From Branchiostoma floridae (Eukaryota; Chordata; Leptocardii; Amphioxiformes; Branchiostomatidae), in the NCBI RefSeq assembly GCF_000003815.2, contig NW_023365713.1, positions 58,252 to 122,251 on the forward strand: DNA of 64,000 nucleotides, in the 5' to 3' direction. The position numbers were made by a program, and so were the translations under genes. This document shows positions 32,701 through 42,800 of this stretch, piece after piece. The notes beneath the pieces are model-generated. The model ran no database searches, was not told the DNA's origin, and saw only the letters and a program-made list of their open reading frames with translations. Position 1 is the stretch's first letter; each line of letters begins with the position of its first letter.

Positions 32701-35531
32701 ATTCAGCCGTTGGCTGCAAGGTGGCCACTGTGATGTCTGACTTTTGAATAAACCATTATTATTATATGATAGTATAAAGTCATTTAAAGTTTCACCATTT
32801 ATACTTTATCCAGTAACTTAATCTCCTAATAAAGCAGTTATCAAAGCATATTTTCTAACTAATCGAAGGAATATTAGGAAATGCATTGAGTCCATTGTTA
32901 TGTTTCTGTTACAGCATGACCATTGATGGAAAAGTGGCAGTAGGAGCATCGTACACGATGACAACCACGCCGACTTTTAAGACAGACTGCCAAGACGGGC
33001 AAATGACTGTGATTGAGAGTTTCTCAGCTTACTGCCGTACGTATGGCGTGTTACTGTGGCTACAAATTATTACTTTAAAGATAATGTACAAAGAAGATTG
33101 ATTGTCAAACAGCGCAATTCAGCCCCTAAGGCTGCAAGGCGGCTTTTGTTTTGTCATGATTGTTTTGAATCAATAAACCAGTCTACTACAAAGGTATTCA
33201 AGGACATACTTACAAAGATATTCTATGACCTAATACTCATCGAGGCAAGCAACTTTTTTACAGATATATATTATCATATTAATAATATCATTATGTTTTG
33301 CCTTTACAGTTGACTGTCCAAGAGGAACCCACAAGCCAGCTGACAGCACCACCTGTGTGAAGTGTGACTACCAGGAGTACCAGGACGAGGAGGGACAGTC
33401 TACCTGCAAGTCCTGCCCTGCTGGAACAAACGCTGTCTACAGAGGGGCTAAAGACATTACAGACTGTACGGCACGTAAGTAGTATGTTCCATAAACTTTA
33501 AAGATTACATCTTCATCCACTTACTGTAATTACAGGTACAGCATAATTCAAAATACACAAAAATGTTTATGTAAGCTTCTGTTTCCCCTGTCCAGAATGT
33601 CTTGGGGATGAGACACCTTGTGCAGACTGTCATCTGGTTGGTGGGGGTTTCCGTTGTAAGGTCAGCGTTACTATCTACACTATACTTAATCACTGATATA
33701 CATAATATGTTTGTATTATTCAGAAAACACCAAAACAGCCAAAACAATAAATAGATAAAACACTAATTGATAAATTCTTTGTAATTGTAATTCTTTGTAA
33801 TATTCATTCTAATGATGGTAAAATAAAGGTACAGATGATAAGACATGAATTATGTAAGCTTTAAATCATTTGCATGCTTAATGAGAAAATCGCTTGCTAA
33901 AAAGTTAGAAAAACGAGGTAACATGTGTCTATGAAGGGGAGATAATGAATTTAGATAAATCAAGATTATAACAAATTTCTTTTCTAACATTTTCAAATGT
34001 CTTATCTACTGAGCAAAGACTACACTGGATCTTTGGTAAATGTGAAAGATGCAAGTTATACAGCAGTCATATATCATCCCAATTAGGTGATTCCCATAAT
34101 AACATCGCTTGTCGATGGTCTGAGTTAGTTGAGATATTTTTGCAGAAATCTCTAATAGCCATTTTGTCTTGCTAAAAGCATTCGAGTCCTAAAACTAAAT
34201 CAGAAGCGTGTCTTTTTTATATCCCTCCAGTGTTCTGTAGGCTGGGCAGGCTCCAGTGATGGCCTGGTCTGTGGACGTGATGACGACATGGACGGCTTCT
34301 CTGATGTCCCCATCTCTTGTGGAAATGAAACTTGTATCATGGTATGTAAATGCCGTACTCATGTCTAGAATATGTTAATTTGAAATATACATTGACATAA
34401 GTCAATAAGATGAGGGAGCATCCCCCACCATGCAATAACATCTGAAGCCATTTGGTCTTCCAGTGATTGGAATTTCAACTGGGAACTGGTAAATTCTTCA
34501 AGACCATCCACTACTGTAGAGTGGTAGGGTGACGGTCTTGTCCCTGTATTCCGTGAGTCATGATTCCATGCTTTCTAATATTTTCTAGCTTCTTAACAAT
34601 AAATTTTACTACTTTCTTTCCAGGACAACTGCCCTGGAGTCTACAACCCTGACCAGCTGGACTTGAACGGTGATGGGAAAGGAGACGCTTGTGCTGAAGA
34701 CACCGATGATGATGGAGTCCTGAACGACAAGGTAAACACAAAATCTCGCCCTTTTCAAAAGTAATTAGTCAAGTACCAAAAAGCTAATCAGAAAAGTTAC
34801 CTAACTTCAATGGTTAGAACTGCAAAACCTTGTCCTACATATAATCGGGAAAAATTGACAATGCAGCTCCACAGTAGCTTTGAGTGCCTGCAGTGACCTT
34901 TGGAATTTTTATATTTACTATTGAAATATTTTTTAATCCCAGGACAACTGCCCGCTGGTCCCCAACCCTGACCAGATCGACTCGGACGGTGATGGAGTCG
35001 GCAGTATGTGTGACAACTGTGTCTCCACACCCAACCCTGACCAGGCCAACAGTGACGACACCGAGGCTGGGGATGCTTGTGAGGCAGAATTGGATGTGGT
35101 CATCGGTGAGTTGGTGTTTGAATCACATGGTTCAGAATTGTTGATGTCTGCATGGCTATCATGTGGTTTTTACTGATTTTGGTCTTGGCATTGCTGTACT
35201 AAAAAAATTAACTTTTGTAGCAGTGCACACATTGGGTGAAATGCATTTGTGAACGAACCTACCAACAGATATAAGATATAGATATAGCTTCTGCAGACAA
35301 GAATGAATGGGTTAACTTGTTAAAAGCCAACGTTTTGATACTTTCTCTGTCACAGCTATTCTGTGCGAGAACCTGCCTGACGGGACCTTTCGCCCCCACC
35401 CGTACGACTGCTCCATGTTCGTACGGTGCCACCAGGGGGGTCATGACGCTGTGATTAGCTGTGGCCAGGGCACTCAATGGAGCCAGGAACAGCTGACCTG
35501 TGTCAGTTCTGATCTGGTCACTTGCAACTGA
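23688..35531 (+). CDS. Gene 2: secreted C-type lectin/EGF/Sushi/GCC2/TSP3/CBM14 mosaic protein (21 coding exons)
   Basis: Exons are 23688-23739, 24458-24669, 25276-25453, 26065-26184, 26623-26742, 27573-27695, 28224-28346, 29092-29214, 29339-29461, 30154-30291, 30530-30658, 30800-30913, 31217-31444, 31857-32226, 32915-33036, 33310-33474, 33596-33660, 34231-34341, 34624-34731, 34943-35105 and 35356-35531. They sum to 3063 nt, an open frame of 1020 residues. Order is signal peptide, C-type lectin domain, nine EGFs, Sushi, linker, GCC2/GCC3, thrombospondin block, CBM14. It is probably a secreted calcium-dependent lectin with a chitin-binding tail. Its Sushi, linker and first type 3 exon are lineage B, like gene 4. 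Two decayed EGF exons (27051, 27359) were left out because they break the frame. Introns hold LINE tails (32229, 33100); the others show nothing. Confidence 0.9.
24458..25453 (+). CDS. Gene 2 C-type lectin domain (two exons)
   Basis: Exon 24458-24669 encodes the N-terminal half ([20 protein letters not shown] and YWIGL). Exon 25276-25453 encodes [12 protein letters not shown], then [22 protein letters not shown] and SICQK. EPN is the mannose-type calcium/sugar motif. The usual WND partner is replaced by an FDD sequence, so calcium may be held differently. The domain is flanked by phase-1 introns with an internal phase-0 split, as in gene 3. Confidence 0.92.
25130..25270 (+). repeat. Repeat fragment in the gene 2 lectin intron
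   Basis: CTGACTGGGAGGGGGGAG...ATAACTCATGAACG resembles 53930-54010 inside the piggyBac-like element (GACCTGAGAGGGG...ATAACTCATGAACGGC), so this intron probably carries a related fragment. Confidence 0.5.
26065..26742 (+). CDS. Gene 2 EGF exons 1-2
   Basis: Exons 26065-26184 and 26623-26742 (120 nt each, phase 1-1) encode [20 protein letters not shown] and [20 protein letters not shown], each ending in a CRxGYQLSGSxNCV pattern. These are calcium-binding EGFs and recent duplicates of one another. They resemble the gene 3 exon at 45662-45787. Confidence 0.92.
27051..27079 (+). pseudogene. Vestigial EGF exon stub
   Basis: After a good acceptor (TCCATTCCAG) the sequence reads [10 protein letters not shown], the start of a calcium-binding EGF, then loses homology and hits a stop. 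A GTAAGA donor at 27080 would give a 29-nt exon that breaks the frame. It is best read as a truncated EGF exon remnant. Confidence 0.65.
27359..27434 (+). pseudogene. Decayed EGF exon with a 47-nt internal deletion
   Basis: Reads [20 protein letters not shown] followed by GGFTF, matching the exons at 28224 and 29092 until the fourth cysteine, where 47 nt are missing and the sequence rejoins at the TTCAG|GTAC donor. The length is 76 instead of 123 nt, so inclusion would shift the frame. It is probably skipped, or used in a truncating isoform. Confidence 0.75.
27573..29461 (+). CDS. Gene 2 EGF exons 3-6 (duplicated pairs)
   Basis: Exons 27573-27695, 28224-28346, 29092-29214 and 29339-29461 are 123 nt each, phase 1-1. 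Two types alternate: [20 protein letters not shown] (27573, 29339) and [20 protein letters not shown] (28224, 29092). All are calcium-binding EGFs. Intron homology shows three rounds of a two-exon unit. In the middle unit the second exon is missing, and in the first unit the leading exon is decayed. Confidence 0.92.
30154..30913 (+). CDS. Gene 2 shared EGF trio (three exons)
   Basis: Exons 30154-30291, 30530-30658 and 30800-30913 (138, 129, 114 nt) encode [40 protein letters not shown] and [20 protein letters not shown] modules. Order, length and phase match genes 1 and 3. The first two are calcium-binding. Confidence 0.93.
31217..31444 (+). CDS. Gene 2 shared Sushi exon (lineage B)
   Basis: A 228-nt phase 1-1 exon from [17 protein letters not shown] to [11 protein letters not shown] with FCTVACN in the middle. 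The segment before the last cysteine ([16 protein letters not shown]) is of the type shared with gene 4, not genes 1 and 3. Confidence 0.92.
31857..33036 (+). CDS. Gene 2 SVEP1-like linker domain (two exons, lineage B)
   Basis: Exons 31857-32226 (phase 1 to 2) and 32915-33036 (phase 2 to 1). The domain starts [20 protein letters not shown] and carries an extra cysteine ([15 protein letters not shown]) absent from genes 1 and 3. It continues with [19 protein letters not shown] and [19 protein letters not shown] tail interrupts the intron between the two exons. Confidence 0.88.
32229..32768 (+). mobile_element. 5'-truncated LINE (CR1/L2-like) tail
   Basis: Starting right after the linker donor, the frame reads [20 protein letters not shown], a [20 protein letters not shown] segment and LLNA before TAA at 32466. 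This is the typical end of a CR1/L2-class reverse-transcriptase ORF. About 300 nt of 3'UTR end in TTTGAATAAACC and (ATT)n. The insertion lies within an intron and leaves the donor intact. Confidence 0.75.
33100..33190 (+). mobile_element. Second LINE 3' end fragment
   Basis: GCGCAATTCAGCCCCTAAGG, CTGCAAGGCGGC and AATCAATAAACCA parallel the 3' end of the LINE at 32690-32755 (GCAATTCAGCC, GGCTGCAAGGTGGCC, GAATAAACCA). It is an independent short tail insertion in the next intron. Confidence 0.6.
33310..33474 (+). CDS. Gene 2 GCC2/GCC3 exon
   Basis: A 165-nt phase 1-1 exon encoding [31 protein letters not shown] and [11 protein letters not shown]. The central stretch is almost identical in nucleotides to its three paralogues. 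Confidence 0.93.
33596..35105 (+). CDS. Gene 2 thrombospondin block (four exons)
   Basis: Exons are 33596-33660, 34231-34341, 34624-34731 and 34943-35105. They encode the thrombospondin-type EGF ([34 protein letters not shown]), [12 protein letters not shown], and type 3 repeats [29 protein letters not shown] and [20 protein letters not shown]. Aspartate side chains in these repeats bind calcium in thrombospondins. Phases are 1, 0, 0, 0, 1. Confidence 0.93.
33661..34230 (+). other. Gene 2 intron inside the thrombospondin EGF
   Basis: A 570-bp AT-rich intron splits the thrombospondin-type EGF in phase 0. Nothing else is recognisable in it. Confidence 0.5.
35356..35531 (+). CDS. Gene 2 CBM14 chitin-binding exon
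   Basis: Encodes [46 protein letters not shown] and a final TCN before TGA at 35529. The donor (GTGAGT) comes 5 nt after the stop, as in all four genes. Confidence 0.93.
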
Positions 35532-35808
35532 AGAGGGTGAGTACAACAAGTGTTAAGATGTATACACATATCTCCACCTATTTTAATTGTCGAGGCCAGA
35601 TATCAAGAGTATTAAAGAATGTAATTTTTAAACAATGTTTATGGTAATATCAAGTCTTTATCGTGGCCTGGATGTGAGGAAATATTAGACCTGACATGAC
35701 CACAGCCCAAGGTGTAAAAACTAATAATATAACAAACAACAATATATTAGTTCGTTATATAACAAATAACAAACTAATAATTTGCTAATTTGTCTTGTTT
35801 TATTACAG

Positions 35809-36000
35809 ACAGACGAATCCACCAACTCGGACGAACCCAAACGGACACAAGAGAATGCATTTATCAGCAACTTAGCTCATCAATCAGCACTAGTACAAAG
35901 GCACACATAAGATAACGCTACAAAGACACTCATAAGAAACTGCAAACGCTCGCTTGCTTCCTTTTCCTTCAAATGCTAATAAACAGATTACCTTCAAAAT
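35809..36000 (+). other. Gene 2 3'UTR exon with poly(A) signal
   Basis: The acceptor TTATTACAG is followed by a segment with GGACGAACCCAAACGGACAC homologous to the other genes' 3'UTR exons. AATAAA is at 35978-35983. Confidence 0.8.
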
Positions 36001-36169
36001 CTCAAATGTTATGTGTCGTGTTTTCATTGTTTCACTAATGATTGATTTAATCAGGATTAGTCTTTTCTTTTCAGTTTAAAATGCGCTAGAAAATTTAAAA
36101 AAGATAGTGGTACTTCTGGATAAAGTGTAGCTGAAATTGTCCCGTTTTTTCGAGGGGTGTTTTTTGTAG

Positions 36170-36412
36170 ACACCCTTCCCCCCGACATGACATCTGCCTG
36201 GTTTGAGATAAACATACTAACATCAGTAAGACGTCGAAAGAAACACTACGGAAGCTTTGGCTTTTGTATGATATTTCTTTAGCTTTCCTGATAACAGGTG
36301 TTGCAAACGATTTTCAGAAAGGGAGACTAGAATGAAAGAAACGCAGCCATTTATCCTAATATTCTCAGAACCAGGAAAGTAAAAAAATAAAGACAATCTT
36401 CAAAATACCTCA
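36170..36412 (+). pseudogene. Relic thrombospondin terminal exon, copy 1
   Basis: After TTTTTTGTAG the sequence reads DTLPPDMTSA, matching the last residues encoded at 53153-53184. The stop codon is changed to TGG here, so the frame runs on. The downstream UTR homology (ACGCAGCCATTTAT, GAAAGTAAAAAAATAAAG; AATAAA at 36386) continues to about 36412. No upstream thrombospondin C-terminal exon is present, so this is a remnant. Confidence 0.75.
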
Positions 36413-39120
36413 TTTTATGGGCTGTTTATCCTAAGTAAATGGGGTTTCTCCTTAGAGTCTACCGACGTTATAGCATTAATTATTAATCCTCTAATTAAAT
36501 ACATTGTTACTAAAACTACTATTGACCTTAATACAAACCTAGCTACAGCAATATTCATCAGTCAGACCATTATTGACATTCAAAAAGTCATCAAAGAGAA
36601 TAATCAGTTTTGAGCTAACAAATCTTGACATATAGAAGTTTAAACCCATAACGTATTAATTACTAAAGACGGTAAAAAAAATTGTATTTGGTGATTGGAT
36701 TTGATTGATATCCGGAAATATACTACAATTTTTTAACTGAAGTGTTCTCAAAGAAACGATTCCAAAAACAAATTGCAAATTTCTTCCACCCACCATAGAT
36801 TTGATTTCTTTGCACATTGGTATTCAGGCGTGTTTAAAACAACGTTTTACCAGTTGCTGTACATCAGAACGTTTACTTTGTATTAGGTTTTAAAAGTTCC
36901 ATATCTAAAGCTGTAGACAAAATTATATAATTTTATGTATACATGAATATAATCATTTTCGGTAACGAAAAGTGATTTTATGCCTAACGTTACCTCAGGA
37001 CGGTCTGACCTATTACACGTTGAGACAAATCATCAACCAGCACAATAAGATTTTTTGGCGGTAATACCAGAAATGATTTGATGAGAAAAACATGAGTCGA
37101 CACTCACCTGTCATATAATAACTCAACAGGAATAAACACGGGTCACAGCCAGCCGGCTTTACCATGAACGTACTGACCGAGACAGGTCTGAACGAAATTT
37201 CCCGCCAGCTGCGGCCGCATGTACGGCTCCTCATTGGACTGCGTCTGCAAGCCCGACCACACGATGGTTTAGGCTTACACCGTTTCGCTGGCTTTTATGG
37301 GCTGTAGTAAATACTTGCTCTGACTCTCTTAGTCCGCCCTAAAATCGGTATATTTGGTATGAACAGGAACGACTTATGGTACAGCGTCTTAATTACATGT
37401 ACATGTAGTCAAATGTTATAATTATTGGCACTTACACAGATACCCGTGTCTTACAAATCAAGATCAATAATCAAATTGGTCTCTTCAGCAAGGTATTGCA
37501 TGGCAAAGTTTTAACGAATCAGTTGCAAAATATAAAAGTCAATTCAGTCCAAAGTTGTAATTTTGTAGACGAATTCTTAGGTACGGAAACAATATTCTAC
37601 TCTTGGACTCGCATACATAGTAATGTTCATATTTATGGTACACGTTCCAACATGAGCAAGTTGTGAATGATACTTGTATAAACTTATGGCTCCAAAGCAA
37701 TGAGGTGTTGTTTTTTTCGGTGTACTCTTTAGTCATTGTACCGAGCGAGAATGATACCAATAGATGAGCTAACGTTTATTCGTGGCTATCTTACGAAGTG
37801 CTACAATTGTTGATTGTAGTTATTAAAGCTGTCCTTGCTTACAATGTGTGTTTGTGATGATGGGCCCTTAGGTACCGGTTGTTTATGCCCTATGATGATG
37901 GGAATGCTATCATTTTTTATCTTGAGGATGGATACCCTAAATTACATACCGTTATGAAACACCCGTTTGGAACGTTACCACAGCACATGTATTACATTAT
38001 AGAACTATGTTCATATCATTTATTTTTCCACAAATGAGATTAGTCAGACCATGCGTGGATTCCCTTTAGTCAATATTCTAATGACTAGAAATATTGGACA
38101 TTGCCATTGCTTAACTATTCGTTGCTATGGCTACACTTACATGTCAAAGTAGATGGGTTGACTTATTGCTTTACGTAGGGCAGGGCTATCCTTAGAGAGG
38201 GACAAACTACCAACAAAGATTTGCCATCTACAATCGTGATTTTTTTTCTTCAAATGCAATTCTTTTAAACCAGAAACCAGGACCTCCTAAAACATGACTA
38301 TGAACAAAGACTTTTGTTTAGTAGTAGTTGAATGATGTTTTTTGTATACAAGATCCCGTGTTTGACGGAGCCACACCTCGAGTACATTAAGGAACTCAAA
38401 ACACGTTTGGAAAAAGTGTAGAGGTCATTCCCGGTTCGAGCGGATCAAATAAATCTGTCTGGATATGTAGCTAGTACTCTTCAATACAAACCAGGTGTAC
38501 ATGTCATTAGGTGGTTTGCCGAGTATGCAATGCATACAAACAATATATCCTTGAGATAAAGATATGGTCCAGCATCTTGAATTTTGACCAACCTCCTTAT
38601 CAAATTAGCATGACGTATAACATCGACTATCATAATTCCACCAGGTGCCATAATACCGCCACCTCAAAAAAACATTAGTATAGAGGTCTTTCCAAGGTTG
38701 TCTTGAACACCAAATGTTGAATATCTTAATTAAATGTAATACAATTCAGATATTTACTTGTTGAAGACAATCTTGAGAAGGCCTCTATAACAACGTTTTT
38801 GAAGGTGACGGTATAATGCATATGGCACCTGGTAGAATTATGCGAATGTATGTTAGATATTAATTATAAAAGTTGCATTGAATTCATGTAGTTGATGAAA
38901 AAAGAAACGTGGTTGAACCAGACAACTTATCGACAACAAAGCTGTGAATAATTCATACTTTAATTTTTAGCAGTCCAGGTACCAATCACGGTTTGGGATC
39001 CTACTACCATTTCTGTTTTAAAATTTCTAATACATTTCAACTGCTTCTTCCTCGACTTGTTAACTGCTAATCCTGAATAACTCAATAGTCAATGAAACAA
39101 TAATGACAAGGCAATAAGGA
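36413..39120. other. Convergent intergenic region between genes 2 and 3
   Basis: No gene found. Parts are duplicated: 36450-36610 resembles 53400-53580, 37430-37520 resembles 54840-54920 (CAGATACCCGT...TTCAG.A.GGTATTGCA), and 37578-37770 resembles 55300-55480 (TAGGTAC.GAAACA, GTTGTGAAT.ATACTTGTATAAAC). The end near 39000-39080 matches the DNA downstream of gene 4 (57155-57250). Confidence 0.6.
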
Positions 39121-39129
39121 TTTTAAATT

Positions 39130-39313
39130 TTGAAGTTAAGCCCTTTATTAGCATTTGAATGAAAGGCAAGCGAGCGAGCGGTTGCAGTTTCTTGTGGTTG
39201 CCTTTGTAGCGTTGCGTCTTTGTACTTAAGTACTGGAAGATGAGCGAAGATGCAGATATATATAGGTGCTTTCTCGTGTGTCCGTTTGGGTTCGTCCGTG
39301 CTGTTGGGTTCGT
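39130..39313 (-). other. Gene 3 3'UTR exon with poly(A) signal
   Basis: On the minus strand, the acceptor TTATTACAG precedes ACGAACCCAACAGCACGGAC and the shared 3'UTR segment. AATAAA is at 39149-39144. Confidence 0.8.
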
Positions 39314-39682
39314 CTGTAATAAAACAGAACAACACAGATTAACATATATCTTTATCGTTGGGATATCAGATCTAGATACATTGAAACAACAGTATATCAT
39401 AAGTATGAAATGCGACTCTTATAAGATATAGTGGTTTGTTTAACGCAACGCAACATTGCAACTATTGAAAATTATGGAAGCAAGACTGATACATCTTAAG
39501 ATATAGTAACGTAAACTTCATTAATCTTTAGGCAACGGCAAAGGCAGTATTTCGTTTTAATTGACATAGAATTCTTCCTGATGCTGTTCGAGACAGATGG
39601 CGATAAGGTTTAGCGATTGTTGTCTCAAAAAACTTCCACCTCTGTGTCTTAAGTACTACGATTAATAATGTAATCACCTTCT

Positions 39683-39858
39683 TTAGTCACAAGGGACCTG
39701 ATCCGAACTAGCACAGGTCAGCAGTTCCTGGCTCCATCGAGTTCCCGTGGGACAGTTGAACACGGCGTCGTGTCCCGCCTGGTGGCACTCCACGAACATG
39801 GAACAGTCGAACGGGTGTGGGCGGAAGGTCCCGTCTGGCAGGCTCTCACAGAGCTTAT
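39683..39858 (-). CDS. Gene 3 CBM14 chitin-binding exon
   Basis: Encodes [46 protein letters not shown] and a final PCD before TAA (39685-39683). The donor is 5 nt beyond the stop. Confidence 0.93.
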
Positions 39859-42800
39859 CTGTGGTAGATCATAGATTGAACGTTTAACAGAATGTTTCAT
39901 TCTAATCTCATTCAAGGCAATAGCTAGATAACTTTGAATAATGTGTCATGTGTGGTTCTTTACTTTCTCTGTTTTCACTATTGCCAAGATGTCTCTGTCA
40001 AGACTTTGTTGCAAAATTGACATTGACATTAATTTGTTGTGAGCCAATTAGAGCAAACCGTAAAGCGATAAACAACACCTTGTGATTCTGTCAACCCTAA
40101 TTCTTATTGTGAGGATTATCCTGTTATATGGTAAAATACAAGACTAAAAACAATGCGTAGCTGTTTTTTTGCAGGCTAAGCAGTAACAAGGAAAAAGATG
40201 AAGATTAAACCCATTACCCTACTACCATAAACTACCCATTAGATTAAATCAGAAGGGCGTTCCTGGCTCAAACTAATTACATTCCATCAATATTATCTTA
40301 CTGTCAACATGATGTCCCTGTCAATTCTTATTGACGTCAAAAATGCCAGTCAACAAATGGTTGCCATGGCAACACGAAAAATTTTCCAATACATAGTGAA
40401 CTGGTTGCCAACTACATTTTAGAAAAACTCATCAAATTTGGTGGCTCTAGCATAAGCCGTTCTGGCGTTATGTGACATGAAATTTGGCGTGGTCCTCAAA
40501 AGACCCCCTCCCCCGTCTGAATAGGTTAAGATCTAGATCTCACCGATGACCTCTTCCAATGCTCTCTCACACGCATCCCCAGCCTCGGTGTCATCACTGT
40601 TGGCCTGGTCAGGGTTGGGTGTGGAAACACAGTTGTCACACATGCTGCCAACTCCATCACCGTCCGAGTCGATCTGGTCAGGGTTGGGGACCAGTGGGCA
40701 GTTGTCCTGGTGTAACACAAATAACGTTATGTTACGGTGCGTACAACTTTCATTTCCAAATGTAGTCATAAGCTAACTACACTGGACTCCGGAGGACCTG
40801 TTTCACAACTAAGATGAGTAATTTTGCTCACTGAGTCACTGACTACAAGAGATAACTGACAGGATTATGAGTGGTTGTGTGCATGACAGTTACCTGGTGG
40901 TTCAAGACTCCATCCCCGTCAATGTCCTCGCCGCAAACATCTCCTTTCCCATCGCCGTCCATGTCCAGCTGGTCAGGGTTGTAGGTTCCAGGGCAGTTGT
41001 CCTGGAAAGAACGTGGAAAAAACACATCTTGTAAACAAACAAAAACTATGGCATTGACAAAGACTAGACCGTCACCATAACAACACTACATGAGTGGATA
41101 GTCTTGAACAATTTTTGGTTCAGCTGAAATTCCTATGGGTAAGAGACACAAGTGTTGAATTGTGCCACATGACGTAGGAGTTTCCATGACAATCAGCTTC
41201 ACTACTACCTCTAATATTGACAGCAGAGAAAGGCAGCAGTTCCCAGGATAGAGGAGTCAACAGAAAGAGTCTTATGCTGGCTGTAGAACAAGAGAGAAGA
41301 GTCTTGTTGGAAGCCAAGAGAAGCGAATGAGCGAATTCTTACTAATGCATTATATTAGGGCTGAAACACCTGGCTGATCCCTCTTATTACATGTTAATTT
41401 CTCCAAACGGAAGCACTTCACTGACCCTAAGTAAGTGGAGCAGAGCAAGCATTGTCCATTTATTTACCAAAATCACAATGTATATTCCACACCGACATAC
41501 ACAAGACATGCATTCTTCCATTGCCGTTAACTTACAATGCCACAGGTCTCATTCCCACATGAGATGGGGACATCAGAGAATCCGTCCATGTCTTCATCAC
41601 GTCCACAGATCAGGCCATTACTGGAGCCTGCCCAGCCAGCGGCACACTGGAGGAAAATATAATATGCACGTCTGATTAAGTTATTTTTAATTCAATTTGC
41701 TTTTAGAAGGATAAAGTTGCCATTACGAATTACTGAAGAATGAAAAGATTAAACTAGTACCTAAGTTGACAAATCTAATTCTTATCGTGTCTATATGAAG
41801 CACTGTGTTATGGGTATGATCTGTTGGGTTTGCTTGTACATATAATAAAATTGGTGAACTTACCTTGCAGCGGAAACTTCCACTAACCAGAAGGCAGTCT
41901 GCACAAGGCGCTTCACCTCCAACACATTCTGGAAAAGAGAAATAGACACAGTGCATTAGAATTCTTATGCACTTCGAGAATTGTTTAACGTTATCAAAAA
42001 TTGTAATATAACTTTAGACTTAAATGTTCATTTCTGTTATTTTCTTAATGCAATCAATCTTGTATACTGATCAGTGTCAGGCCTTCGGAATATTGGCAAA
42101 CACACTACTTACGAGCCGTACAGTCCGTGATGTCCTTAGCCCCCCTGAAGACGGCGTTTGTTCCAGCAGGACAAGACTTGCAGGTAGACTGTCCCTCCTC
42201 GTCCTGGTACTCCTGGTAGTTACACTTTACACAGGAGGTGCTGTCAGCTGGCTTGTGGGTTCCCCTCGGGCAGGCAACTATGACAGAAAGCAACATACGA
42301 TATCATCAACAACAAGTTACGCGTGCACATACTCGTCATACAACTCTGAGATTAAATCGATGATTGTTAGACCACATATCGACAACATTTTCAACAACGG
42401 AGACAGGCGATACTTACGGCAGTATGCTGAGAAATTCTCAATCACGGTCATTTGTCCATCTTGGCAGTCGACTTCAAATGCTGGAGGGGCTGTCATCGCA
42501 AAAGATGTTCCTGTTGCCAGTTTGCCATCGATGGTCATGCTGAAAATAAAGTGTTATAATGTATTNNNNNNNNNNNNNNNNNNNNNNNNNNNNNNNNNNN
42601 NNNNNNNNNNNNNNNNNNNNNNNNNNNNNNNNNNNNNNNNNNNNNNNNNNNNNNNNNNNNNNNNNACAGCCTGTTGTCGGCCAAGGTATCATATAAGGCA
42701 AAACACACTAAAGACAGATATAAGAAATAGCTTTCAAGTATATAGAAAGTTTCTATGTCGTTAGGTATACCTGAATTCCCCGGATGAGATCTTGTTTACA

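Noticed and set aside
42024-42764. 246-codon plus-strand ORF
   Set aside because: It runs through 100 Ns and is antisense to the gene 3 GCC2 and linker exons.
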